Source: Sclerotiophoma versabilis (lineage: Eukaryota; Ascomycota; Dothideomycetes; Pleosporales; Didymellaceae). From it: 64,000 nucleotides of DNA. The position numbers and the translations under genes are program-made. The DNA lies in the NCBI GenBank assembly GCA_012274445.1, contig JAAROD010000033.1, positions 1,674,001 through 1,738,000 on the forward strand, written 5' to 3'. Each line of letters starts with the position of its first letter. The first letter of the stretch is position 1. Below, one piece after another: positions 1 through 10,953 of this stretch. The notes under the pieces were generated by a model. The model was not told the origin of the DNA. It worked only from the letters and a program-made list of their open reading frames with translations, and made no database searches.

Positions 1-1077
1 CTCGCCTCCAGGCGCATCTTCTTTCCTGTCTGGCGTCTCAGTCGTGTCGGCGCCCATGGCCAGCTCGGCCCCAAGGTCGTCTAAAAACCGCTCTGCCTTG
101 CCTTTGCTCCTCTTCTCCGCCATGGCCCTCTTCTTCTCGCGGATCATCTCCTTCCGCTTGTCGAGCGCCTCCTTTCGCTCTGCTCTCACTCTCTCCGTCT
201 CCGCGCGTTCCTTCTCCAGCCGCTCCATCTGCACCCTCCTGGTCTCCTCGTCGCGGTCAAAGTACATGAAGCCCGTGCCCCGCGTCCGCGCCTCGGCTCT
301 GCCATCGAAGTGCAGCTCCGGCGGCGGGGTCAGCTCCTTGTCGCGCTTGGCAGCCAGCTCGGCCATCTGCTGGGCAATGGTCTCGTCGGGGTTGAAGGCG
401 TTGGTCTGCACGGCGTCGCCGTAGATGATCTGCTCGGGCATGCTGGGGCGGGCGGTGAAGCGGTCGGGCGCGTCGTTGGCGAGGGCGTTGCTGCGGCGCT
501 CCTCGCGCAGGGCGTCGGCGCGCGTGCCCTTGCGGGTGCGCCCAAACTCGTCGACGTATTCGACCTCGTCGGCTTCTGCGCCCGGCTCGGACTCGGACTC
601 TGACGACGACGAGGCGTGCCCGGCCTGGGCGTCGGCCCACTTGCGGTCGAAGTCGACGCCGTACCGGTCGTCGGTGTCCTCGACGTCGCCGCGCTTCAGG
701 GCGGCGTAGAGACGCGCCTTGTCCTCCATGCGGCGCTGGGTGCGCTGCCAAGACGCGGCATCCTCCTGCTTCTCGTCGCTCGTGCGCGCGCGGTGCTGCT
801 GCTGGGTGGCGGGGGCGGCGGCGTCGAGGTCGGCGAGCGCGCGCTTCCTCACGTTGCGGTTGTGCGTGCGGAAGACGTCGTCCCTCTGCGGGCGGGCGCG
901 GGCGGCGGGCGCGGGCTTGCGGGCGTCGGCGGACGAGGCCTTGATGAGGCCGGACAGGGTCGAGGAGAAGGCGACGGTGCTCGAGCTGCTGATCTCCCTG
1001 CGCCTGCTGCGCGCCGTGTGCCTGGCGCCGTACAGGTGCGCGTCCTTGCCCGAGAGGTGCGTGTTGCTGCTGGCCAT
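1..1077 (-). CDS. CCDC174-like nuclear protein (DUF4078), 3' end cut off by window
   Basis: One uninterrupted frame runs from the ATG at 1077-1075 to the window edge, giving 359 codons with no stop, so the C-terminus lies outside. The N-terminal half is basic and Ser/Ala-rich. A motif reading EYVDEFGRTRKGTR lies near residues 165-180, followed further on by TRGTGFMYFDRDEETR, which matches the DUF4078 signature of the CCDC174 family. After it comes a charged Lys/Glu/Arg coiled coil. CCDC174 relatives are nuclear proteins linked to RNA processing in animals; the fungal role is not established. The gene is divergent from HOM6 with 197 bp between start codons, so the two probably share a promoter region. 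GC content is very high here, which creates long spurious frames on both strands. The family call rests on these two motifs. Confidence 0.8.
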   Translation of the reverse strand, partial: MASSNTHLSGKDAHLYGARHTARSRRREISSSSTVAFSSTLSGLIKASSADARKPAPAARARPQRDDVFRTHNRNVRKRALADLDAAAPATQQQHRARTSDEKQEDAASWQRTQRRMEDKARLYAALKRGDVEDTDDRYGVDFDRKWADAQAGHASSSSESESEPGAEADEVEYVDEFGRTRKGTRADALREERRSNALANDAPDRFTARPSMPEQIIYGDAVQTNAFNPDETIAQQMAELAAKRDKELTPPPELHFDGRAEARTRGTGFMYFDRDEETRRVQMERLEKERAETERVRAERKEALDKRKEMIREKKRAMAEKRSKGKAERFLDDLGAELAMGADTTETPDRKEDAPGGE

Positions 1078-1274
1078 GGCCGGTGGTTGCGCGGAGAGGG
1101 CGTCGCGGGGGCCATGTCGGAGCGAAGCGCGTTGCATCATCGCCCGCAGCCCCGCCAGACCCCACGTCGCAGGACGCGAGCGGCATGAGGGCGGCTGCAC
1201 TGGCGACGGAAGCTTCCTCAGCGCTGGTCTGCCTGCACACAAGCTCCCCATAGCCAGTTGACGCTGCAGCCACC

Positions 1275-2507
1275 ATGTCTCCTCCCCGCCAAGTCTTCAT
1301 TGCTGTCATCGGTAGGTCCTGACGTCTGCACTGCTGCGAACACGAGCGTCTGCATTGCTGCCAACAGAGCATTGCATTGCTAAAACAGAGCATTGCACCA
1401 CCAGCATCTGCCATACTAACACCCCCAGGCGCCGGCGGCGTGGGCAAGTGCTTCCTGAACCAGCTCACCGGCCTCGCCCAGCGCCTCTCGCAATCGCCCT
1501 CGTCGCCCTACTACCTCTCGCTGATCTGGCTGTCCACGTCCAACAAGGCCATCTACCACGCCGACTACAAGTCCCTCTCCAACTGGGAGTCCGAGCTCGC
1601 CGACCACCCCAAGCCCACCCTGCCGCTCCCCCAGCTGCAGGACTACCTCGTCAAGGCCCCCGGCAAGGTCGTGCTGGTGGACAACACGTCCAACCAGCAT
1701 GTCGCCGACGCCTACCCCGCCTTCCTCAAGAAGGGCATCAGCATCGTGACGCCCAACAAGAAAGCCTTCAGCGGCAGCCTGCAGCTCTTCAAGGACATCT
1801 TCGCCGCCGCCTCCAACGGCTCAGGCGCAGGCGGCTACATCTTCCACGAATCCTCCGTCGGCGCCGGCCTGCCCGTCATCTCCACCCTCAAGGACCTCGT
1901 CGAGACCGGCGACAGCGTGACCAAGATCGAAGGCGTCTTCAGCGGCACCATGAGCTTCCTCTTCAACTCCTTCCAGCCCACCAGCGGCGGCGGCGGTGCC
2001 TTCAGCGCCGAGGTCCAGACCGCAAAGGACAAGGGCTACACCGAGCCCGACGCCCGCGACGACCTGAACGGGCTGGACGTCGCGCGCAAGCTGACCATCC
2101 TCGCCCGCCTCGCCGGTCTGGACGTCGAGTCGCCCACCTCCTTCCCCGTCCAGAGCCTCATTCCCAAGGAGCTCGAGAGCTGCGCGTCCGGCGACGAGTT
2201 CCTTGAGAAACTGCCCCAGTTCGACGCCCAGATGGATGCGCTCAAGCAGGAGGCCGAGAAGGAGGGCAAGGTCGTGCGCTTCGTCGGCAGCGTTGACGTC
2301 CCCGCAAACAGCGTCAAGGTCGGCCTGGAGAAGTTTGACAAGAGCCACCCCATTGCCGCGCTCAAGGGCAGCGACAACATCATTGCTTTCTACACCAAGC
2401 GCTACGGTGACAACCCGCTAATCATCCAGGGCGCCGGCGCAGGAGGCGACGTCACAGCCATGGGCGTCACCGCCGATCTCGTCAAGGTGCTGAGGTTGCT
2501 GCACTAG
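1275..2507 (+). CDS. HOM6: Homoserine dehydrogenase, two exons
   Basis: CDS join(1275..1311,1429..2507), 371 aa, close to the usual length of the monofunctional fungal enzyme. It reduces aspartate semialdehyde to homoserine with NAD(P)H in the cytosol, the branch point to threonine and methionine. The start ATG at 1275 gives MSPPRQVFIAVIG; the 117-nt intron (GTAGGT..CCCCAG, branch CTAAC) falls inside the Rossmann nucleotide-binding loop, and splicing yields GAGGVG at residues 13-18. Further family marks are the segment GISIVTPNKKAFS, the ESSVGAGLPVI stretch of the substrate-binding domain, GVFSGTMSFLFN, and DLNGLDVARKLTILARLAG. No ACT or aspartokinase domain is present. The intron separates a tiny first exon from the body, so annotation tools often place the start wrongly at 1377. 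Confidence 0.95.
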
Positions 2508-3535
2508 GAGGGGACAAGTGCCGATTGCATCTTATGAACACTGCATTGGCAAGTGATACTAGAGAGTGTTGCAGTAATTAGATGCCTCACAAGAAGAAAA
2601 GCAAAAGTTCTTTTTTCCAAAAGACACTGATGACACTTGCTGGTGATGATCTAAAACTATCCCGCACTAAGTACCTGTACTATACACATTTTACCCAACG
2701 AGATACAGTACAGTAACAACCTGACAATCATCTAGAGCGCGGGCAGACAAGGCAAGATTACTGCAATAGCGTTACAGCAGATCGTACCCAAGTACTAACC
2801 TTACCTGCACTAGATCAAGAGGAAGTGTCAGTTGAAATGTCGCAAACACTATGCTGGCAAGTAACACTGTTCAAGGTCATCATGACAATTCCTGCACGGT
2901 CTTGAAAAAATTGGCTGCAACTATACATTGCAATTCAAGTACCTCGGTTGGTTCTCGCTGCTAGGACATGGAAAAAGAAGCGAGTTCCGCAATACACACG
3001 CCGAAGAAGATAAGACGCAATCGACGCTCAATGTACAGAGACATTTGCGCGAGAGCTGCGCGCAACAATCGTCGACAACGATGGGACTGAAAGGCGAGAG
3101 TGAGCGGTATATAGCTGCAATTCGCCCTACGCAGTCGTCCGGACTGTACTTGTTCGCTGTCTCCGGTATGTATCCAGACTGCCGCGTTTACCGTTGGCAC
3201 TGCACGCAATACGCTGCTGCATGTCTACACCTCCACATGTGATGTAATGTGCGAGGCCTGGCCAGCTTTCAGACCTTGACCCACCTGCGGTCCGGTGTAG
3301 ATCCACAAGATGCACATTGAACCTGGGGATTGTGGCTTGTGAGGACGGCGCTGACGTGGCTGAGCTATCCATATGCAGGACCTGTGGCTCTCACCGCAGG
3401 GCCAAGTGTCGTCGTAACATGCCGTGAGGGGAATGTGTGCCGAGTTCCACGGAATCCGGGAGCATGACTGGTTGTCGAGCACTCTTGTCGTTGGGGACTT
3501 ATCACACCAAGGTCAAGATGCCGTCGATGCTACTG

Positions 3536-3569
<34 letters not shown>

Positions 3570-6483
3570 AACGTAGTGAGGTCGAGAGATGCCCAAGTCA
3601 GTACAAATGCCAAGCTTGGAGTAATCCTCCGGCATCTTACACATGCTTAACGTACGCACAGGATGCAAGACAACCTGCCTTTGTGATCTGCATTCTCGCA
3701 TTTCCGCACTCCAGTCTCGGCTTCTGAACATCACCCCCACTCAGCGTATGCCTGGCCGTAGTTGCGTTGCTGGCTCCAGTACATAGTGCGACAACGTGTC
3801 CAGCACTTGGCCCCCTAGCCCTAGAATTACCAGCCCCAAGATAACGTTCTGAGGGTGTGAGGACCATGGTACCGGAACCGCATACGTCTTGGACGCGTTA
3901 CACTGATCTGGGACATCTCATCGTGACAGGAGCGTGATAGGTCAAACTATGCGCTCCCGAGGCCAGCCATCTTGGCTTGCTTGTCTCTTCCACATGTCTT
4001 CCAGCTGGGAAGCTGCCCGCGTGATGACAGCGACGAGTTGTGGTGAAGTGGGCTGAAGGAGCGGGGTGAAGCACTGCTTGGCGGTTCTTGGCGGATGAGC
4101 TTGGCGATAGCGGAGTAACTGTATGACTGGGTTAGCGTGGGAGACCAAGCGAGACATTGCATGACGGCGTCGAGGCTGTGCAGCTTTATCGACATGGACC
4201 GCATGAGAAGGTGAGCCATCGCCATGTCGTGCGTGTACTTGCGCATGAAGTTGTCATTATGATTGCGTTTGAGATGAGATGGTAGGGTGATGGTGAGGTT
4301 ACTGCCAGCTGATGTTCGGGTGATGTGCAACCCTTTGTCCTACAGAGGTGAGCAGAGATGGCAAAGCTGTAGTCATGAATTGGTCGAGCCAGTTCGTGTA
4401 TAGGAGATATTCACAGATGCACCTTGTTTTAGTCCGCTGTTGTCCGCTGATAGTCGTGATATGGCGTGGCGGAGATGCATACGCGGTCACAGGAGTCTTA
4501 CCAAGCACCGAAATGATACACCGACTTCTTTAGAGGATGCGCGATTCGTGACCTCAGTGTTGCAAATGGCCCATGCCGCAAGGGATGATAAGGTTCATCC
4601 TTCGGGTTCGTCCTCCTTCCAACGGCTGATTTTGGGCTGCAATGCTGGAGCGTGCACGGCCAGGGCGCTCAGGAGAACGACAGATCTCAGGTTACAGGAC
4701 TGTTCGCAGATGAATGATCGCCACTGGAGATTGTCGCAGTGGCATGCGGCCTCAGGTGAGCGAATCCTCTGATAGACCCAGCTCGGCGTCGAGAAGGAAG
4801 GTGCAGGTGGCCCACGAAACAATGACTTCATCCGAAGACATGACCCCTGGTGACCGTTTCGGACCTTTCTACACATGTCGAGAGATCAGCATAGTTCTCC
4901 CGCACAGAATCCTTCGGCATGCCGATAGCTCTCGCTACCGAGATTGGTGTATGCAGCCTCGATATTGACCACGTTGTTCAGGCAAAAGATCCTGGAACGG
5001 CCGTTGAGCGCAGTCCGCAACGTGCGCCCGCGGGCAGCGGACGTGCGAGGATGGGGCCTGAGAACATGTTTGATGGAAGGTTCGGCATTATTTTCTAGCA
5101 GCCTTCCACCCCTCCCAGAGGCGCAGCTGTGACGGTGTGCTCGAGTCAATTTGGCACCTCGGGTGCATGGGGGCGATCTTCCCCGGCAGCAGTCGCCCTG
5201 TCCGAGTCGCCTGGCAAAATAGAAACCCTGGCTCTACGCAGATTACAGCTCTCTTTAGTCGTCGGAGCGCCGCCGCTGTGTCAGGAAGATGGTCATGTTT
5301 GTTGCACAGGGGCGCCGATGAAGGGACACGGTGCGGCGGCGTCGCCTGATACGAACCGTCGTCCGCCAATGAGCTGCACCACGTTCACGCAGCGAAAGGG
5401 CGCCCAGCTCGCCGTCACGAACAGAACAAAAGGTGATCCGGGAGCGGTGAGACGTGTACGTTTTGTTTGTCTGCGTGAAGGCGGAAGCGTGTCCCAGGAG
5501 ACTGGCGCGGATCGGCTCAGGGGAGTGAAGGGGCTTGTCACTGGTTGTCATGACTTTTTGGTGCGCCGTTAGCCTGAGTTCCGTGTGCATCGTCCCGGCG
5601 CCGCGACGGGGGTGCTGATGAAGGAGAGCTTGTCTAAGCCGGGTTGGGCAGTCTGTGTAGTCAAGGCGTGGCACGCGTGGCTCTTAGAGACTGCCAATCT
5701 CCTCTCCGCTCGCGCTAGGCCTGCTCCCCATGTCAGGACTGCCGTACGCTTCGCAGCCCAGCGCCGCGGTGGATATTAAATAAAGACTGCCTGCTGTGCA
5801 ACCACTGTTTCTCCAGTACACAACTCCCCGTTACACCATTCAGTGCCCTTGCACTAGATAAGGCTGACCTCACCATCACCTGCAGCGCCCGCCTAACCTG
5901 CTGCAACTCTATTTGACTGCCTGCGCTGTTCATCATCGTGTAAGCCTGCCGTCACCAAGACGCCAACAACCACCGCCAATCGTCCTCCTTCCACCAACTT
6001 CCGTCCTCCGCCGTTTTCCAAGAAGGATTCCGATTTCACTGAATCACAATTGTCCGTGATTCCACCGTTGCCCTCCCCGCTCCCCTCGACTTGGAAAAAA
6101 CAAGGGCCATCCTTGTTCTAGCCCATCAGCTCTCATCCCTTGGCATACCGCAAACACTCACTGAGCAAGGTCCTGCATTCATAAGCGCAAGCCTGCCGCC
6201 TGTTCTCAACCCGCTCAACTAAATCACCTCAACTCTGGTCGACTGTATTCGACCATCACCTCGCTCATACAGTAGTGTGGCTGTGAAGACTAGTCTACCC
6301 CAGAGATCGTCGCCACTACTTGGCCTTTGTCTTATGACCGTTGCCATCAAACCACTCAACCAGAAATCACTCAATACTACAAAAATCAGTCAAAGACACC
6401 ACGTCTTCATACCGACGCCACCTCTACTCCAAGGAACAACACCTCGCAGACACTTCTACTGCCGCATCGCTTGAACCAACACT
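2508..6483. other. Long intergenic stretch, no supported gene before the leader of the next gene
   Basis: Only short, mutually overlapping frames without recognisable domains occur here. It holds a CTG microsatellite near 3539. From about 5800 the composition becomes C/T-rich and poor in G on the plus strand, typical of a fungal 5' leader; an AT-rich motif (ATTAAATAAAG) near 5775 could mark the promoter of the gene that starts at 6484. I see no tRNA, rRNA or transposon relic. Confidence 0.5.
3539..3568. repeat. (CTG)10 microsatellite
   Basis: Ten perfect CTG units, preceded by CTA/CTG-type interrupted copies from about 3530. It lies in non-coding sequence between HOM6 and the orphan gene at 6484. 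Such a tract is expected to be length-polymorphic between isolates. Confidence 0.95.
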
Positions 6484-7086
6484 ATGTGCGTTACAGAACT
6501 TTGCGTCACCAACCAGGCCTGCCAGCATCGCTGGTACCATCTCGTCCGGCCATGTGCTCCATCCACAGACCTGGCCACTTGCAGTAAGAAGATGGGCATC
6601 TCTGGCTGGGAAGTCAAGGTTGACCACTGCCCCTACTGCCGAGGCCATGCCACCAGCTCCGAGTACCGTCTGATCGGCAATGGTCCAGCACCTCCTGTCG
6701 GCTCTCTCTCTGGTCTTGCACGCGCACATTCGACAAGTCTGCACGCAGCTCGCCGCGACGAACGCCTGCAGTTGGTCACGTCCAGGAGCGACAGCGTCAC
6801 CAGCATCGGCAGCAAGAGCAGCATAGTCACAGCAGCCTCCGAGAAGAACCGTGCAATGAACGCAAGACTCGACTCCTACTTCTTCCCATCTGAGAGCTCC
6901 CCAGTCTCGCCGTTCCCCAGATCCGTCCCCGAGGCTGATGGGGAGAGCGCTGCGGAAAGCTCCAGCGACACGTCAAGCAACGACCAGACTAGCCTTCGAC
7001 ACCAGTCAATGTCCAACGAGCCTTACAGAGTCAGCATGCTATCGCGCATCGGTCGCAAGACCAAGCGCTTCTCGATGTTCAAGTGA
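6484..7086 (+). CDS. Cys/His-rich orphan protein with Ser-rich tail
   Basis: Intronless frame of 200 aa with ATG at 6484. The first 52 residues contain Cys at 2, 7, 13, 24, 33, 49 and 52, a His at 15, the motif HRWYHL and a terminal CPYC, which looks like a metal-binding (probably zinc) module of RING-like spacing, although I cannot match a named family. Residues from about 60 onward are low-complexity, rich in Ser, Asn and Asp, and the protein ends in a basic stretch (RIGRKTKRFSMFK). The long pyrimidine-rich leader upstream contains short upstream frames at 6277 and 6327. Coding status rests on the ordered cysteines, the contrast between folded head and disordered tail, and good leader context. 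Function unknown; a small regulatory or scaffold protein is only a guess. Confidence 0.6.
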   Translation: MCVTELCVTNQACQHRWYHLVRPCAPSTDLATCSKKMGISGWEVKVDHCPYCRGHATSSEYRLIGNGPAPPVGSLSGLARAHSTSLHAARRDERLQLVTSRSDSVTSIGSKSSIVTAASEKNRAMNARLDSYFFPSESSPVSPFPRSVPEADGESAAESSSDTSSNDQTSLRHQSMSNEPYRVSMLSRIGRKTKRFSMFK

Positions 7087-10000
7087 ACGACCTTGAGACA
7101 CTCCAGTCACGTCATGCTTGTTGCACAGCCTGCGCCGAGCAATTGTCCCATAGTTAACGTTGAGGCTTACCATCATTGCGGGCCTAGACCGACTCCACTC
7201 GACTGCCAAACCCAGCAGGCCCGGCAGCCGGGCTCCGCGCGTCTGTAGACGAAAACGAATTCGGTCCGATTTCGTGAGACATCACCATCACGAAAGCATC
7301 GTCGGTACCGAACATTCTCAGACACCTTCTCAGCTCACATCACACCATTCTTCAGCGTAGCGGCATTCTCCACTTCTATCATGTTCTTACTACGTTCTCG
7401 TCGCTTAGCACGATGTGGATGCGCTTGCTTTTTTTCAGATACCCACCTTGTTTGACTGCGCGCAGTCACATGCAATGTCTAGCTTCATCTCTACTTCGGC
7501 GTTTTCACACAACAAGGGCTCCAGCACAGTCATGGTCACGTCCAGAATCGGGCCGCGACAGCATGGGCGACCTGCTTGCCTTGCATGTTTTCACGGACAA
7601 CGTTTCCATTCCTGATTTAGATTTACGTTTGAGCGGTTCTTAGGGTGTTCTTTGCGGATGCGCACGGTCGTGTTGGGCTGCAACAGGTTTGTTGTCGCAA
7701 ACTTTCTGTACGTGCAGCCATGTGCGCACAACCTTTGGAGCACAGGCGTTAAACAAGGGAAGCGCAGCGTTACTATAGGACGATGCTATGACCATGAGTC
7801 GATCGCCTGCAAAAGTCAGCGCATACCTTGATATCCATAGCAATGCATTTTTTCACCAAGACCATTTCTCCACTGCAATCCCTTGCAAACACATTTTCTT
7901 CCACCGTACACCCCACTATCGTTTCGCAAAGTGTACCTGGTACTTTACTATCGCCCCATCCCTCACCGCCATCTGCGAGTATACTTGTCGCCTTGCCTCG
8001 CATCAAAAGAAGGCGGTAGCCGTGATCCACTCATACTCACTAGTTCCACTTTGTGATGCAGCAGCTTGCATGGTTTATCTTCGCCAAGACATGCCGGCAG
8101 ATGCTCCGCTCCGCCCCGGCATGGAAGCTCATCCGAAGAAGCCGGAGTCGGTGTGAAAGTTAAATCACGTGTCTTTGCGTGCTAGCCTCGGTTGATGTCT
8201 TCTAGTCAGCTCATTATGTTGCATGTAAATCTTGAGCGGGGACTCATGACTGCACTTGACACTGTTGCTGATATGGTAGCACGCAAGGCTCTCGGCCCAA
8301 GTCCCGCAGGCATAACAGCGCTCCCTCCCTACTCAACCTCGGCTGCCCTCCTCTCTCCGTCCGCCCTTCCATAACCCACACAGCATGAACCTCACCGAGG
8401 TTCGAACAAGCATACCAAGCAGAGCTTAACCCCTCGTGTGCCCCCTCGGCAACACGCTCAACCAGTGTGACGGCGTTTGCAAGCCCATTCCTCCCTTCGT
8501 TGCAACATTTCCTTAAAGGGCGATGTGTGACGCCTTGACGCATCAATCCCCGCAACGGAAAGTACCAGCACCGTTCCCATACTCCAATCCCCGCCCAAAG
8601 CTGCTTGAGGCCAGAAGCAAACAAAACAATACCGTAGTCAGGGCACGCACATCCGGAGAAGTGAGGGAGCATAATGTCACCCACCTTCTCCCGGGAACAA
8701 GGATGGAATGTGCGCCAGTATTCAACTTGCTGATCATGGTACGTTGAACACAGTGATCGGCTTGACTAAGCTTTATTTTGGGACCTTGGTGAAGCTTGGT
8801 CAGCCTGTGCGTTGAAACGTTGAGGAACGTTCCGTGCGTGTTGCATTCTGACAGTTGAGCGGAGCCGGTGTGTGGAACTCTGTGTGTGCAAGTATGTATC
8901 GCAAGAGAATTGTAGACCGACTACCCATATACAGGGTTTGCGAGAAGCCATCACAGCGGTAATAGGACGGTTCTTTCAAATTGCATTGTCGGTTGCGCGT
9001 TTGGAAAGAGCAGAATGAGTGCAGTGCAACCAGAGGTGTGCAACCGAAAGCTATAAGCCTTTCAGCACATGCCTTCGCACAAGCTTGTATCCAACACCAC
9101 GTTCAACATTCCGCCTCAAACTTCCATCCACCAATTGAAGTCCAATGCAAGTGCTTGGTAAAGCTTGTGATCAAACCACATAGCATCCACCGGTCATAGC
9201 ATTGGCAGTGCGTGAGCGGAGACGATGCAAGAGCGAAGATCACAACGACGATGCAGGCTCGAAGATCACATACAAATACTACACACGGATCGACAAGCGG
9301 CTAGAAGCCATGACAAAAGAATTCACGACATAAGCTCCTGAGCATGTAGACGAAGCATCACCAAGCCTCATTTCAGGGACCTCAAAACCTTGGGAACCCA
9401 ACTCGCACGGCCTTCAGATGTAGATCTCCATACCGTACCAACGGCATTTTCCAGCCCATCGATCGACATGGTCCAGGCACCGACGATCACGATCAGCGAG
9501 AAATTAGAGTTCAAAGGCAGAAATCCAAGCTTTGCATCGGTGCGTCAAGCATGGGGGGTGTCTTCTTGAGCTTCTTTGTCAAAGTGTAAAATGTGTACCA
9601 CGTGGCTGGGTACACTCTGTTAGTGATCGGCATGAGGAGAGAATTAAGATTTGATGACGTCTATATTGTAGTCTACAAACGCGACTTCTTGTGATACTCT
9701 CTGATTTATACCTTAATTTGTGTTAGTGAATACACCAATTCCGAATACTTGTAGCAATGGCCGTCGTCCTTACATCCTATCTTGGTGCATTGCCATTCCC
9801 CTGCTGCAGATTGCATTCACCAACCAGCCTAGATCCATGTAATTCTGGCTCCCACGGTCCGAAGGGAGTAATAGGCACACTGCAAGATAGATTGGGCCAC
9901 CTGTCTACAAGATCATAGTTCTCATGCGCAGGTTTTTTATGTGAACGCAAAGGGTACAGGTGATAACATTGTGTTGATTTCGTGGTCCCCATGGGGCATA

Positions 10001-10953
10001 TCCGGTTCCGGAAAAATCCCAGAATGGGTGAATTATACTGATACAATTGGCAGCGAACTTCTCTTTCAAAGCGTTTGTTAGAAGATACGAGCACAGTAAG
10101 GAAGCTCAGACGATACATCGTATTTCCTGCGAAGTCTTTGAGCAATTCATCTCTTTGCGTGGGAACTAGTCCGACCATGCATTTCGGCTGGTAAGATAGT
10201 AAAACCCGAAGGAAAGAGTATCTGAGCCGTTGCAGTTCTGTAGTATGGCTTCGCCCATATCAGACACTTTTATTCCAACGCGCGGTAGGGTTTGCGGTGT
10301 TGTGCCGGCCTCTTGCGGATCGAGGCCTGTAGGGCCTGTGGAGGTATTTAGTCTGCTCTCTTACCTACTCCCATCCGCCGCCGTTGATCCAAGAGCCTCC
10401 TCCGTATTCCTTATGCTGTCCAAAAACATGGTATTGCTGGTGTCTGTCCGGACGCAAAAATCGCTGTGCGACGCAGATAAGGTCGTATGCAGGTTCAGCT
10501 ACTCGATGATGGCCTGATCTGCGATCGTGCCGAGCTGAGATGTTGGGTGTTTTCTATATCGAAGAGCTTCGATGCACTCTCTTGATAGGGGTGAAGCTTG
10601 GCTCAGCAGCATCTGCTTGTTACACGGGTTGGTCGATTTCCCACTAAAGAGCCACTCAAGTTCGTACCCGGTGCTCGAGGAGTGTTTTCACGTTCCTCAG
10701 GAACCATAGCTGAGTAGATTGCAGCTGTTGGGAGATACTGGATAAGACTTGAGGAAGCCTGTGCTTTGCATAAACAATGACGGTAGCGGGAGACACGAAG
10801 TAGGGGAAACATCAAGCACTGCCTGGAGGTCATCAAATTTCTCACGCATCTTGCACATATTTTCGCAACCGCAAACAATGCATCAATGCTATACATTAAA
10901 GCCTGCATCTCAATCAAATATGCTGAATAGATGATGCGGCATGAACATGAGCC
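7087..10953. other. Intergenic region, no supported gene
   Basis: It contains many frames of 60-146 codons on both strands, none with recognisable domains, splice-compatible neighbours or convincing composition. The part from about 9600 to 10200 is more AT-rich. The minus-strand frame at 9777-10178 (133 codons) is the longest in that sub-region and looks random. The last few hundred bases are the 3' flank of ATG11. Confidence 0.5.

Noticed and set aside
257..1468. 403-codon minus-strand frame over the CCDC174-like gene and the HOM6 start
   Set aside because: It is a shadow in very GC-rich DNA. The true frame, shifted relative to it, carries the DUF4078 motifs and begins at 1077.
1821..2348. 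175-codon minus-strand frame inside HOM6
   Set aside because: It lies fully antisense to a conserved enzyme with strong codon bias and shows no domain.
8244..8684. 146-codon minus-strand frame
   Set aside because: It is the complement of a C/T-rich stretch, contains no recognisable domain and no splice partners.
9777..10178. 133-codon minus-strand frame in an AT-richer patch, considered as a small gene or transposon remnant
   Set aside because: No similarity to transposase or reverse-transcriptase motifs, no terminal repeats, and unremarkable composition.
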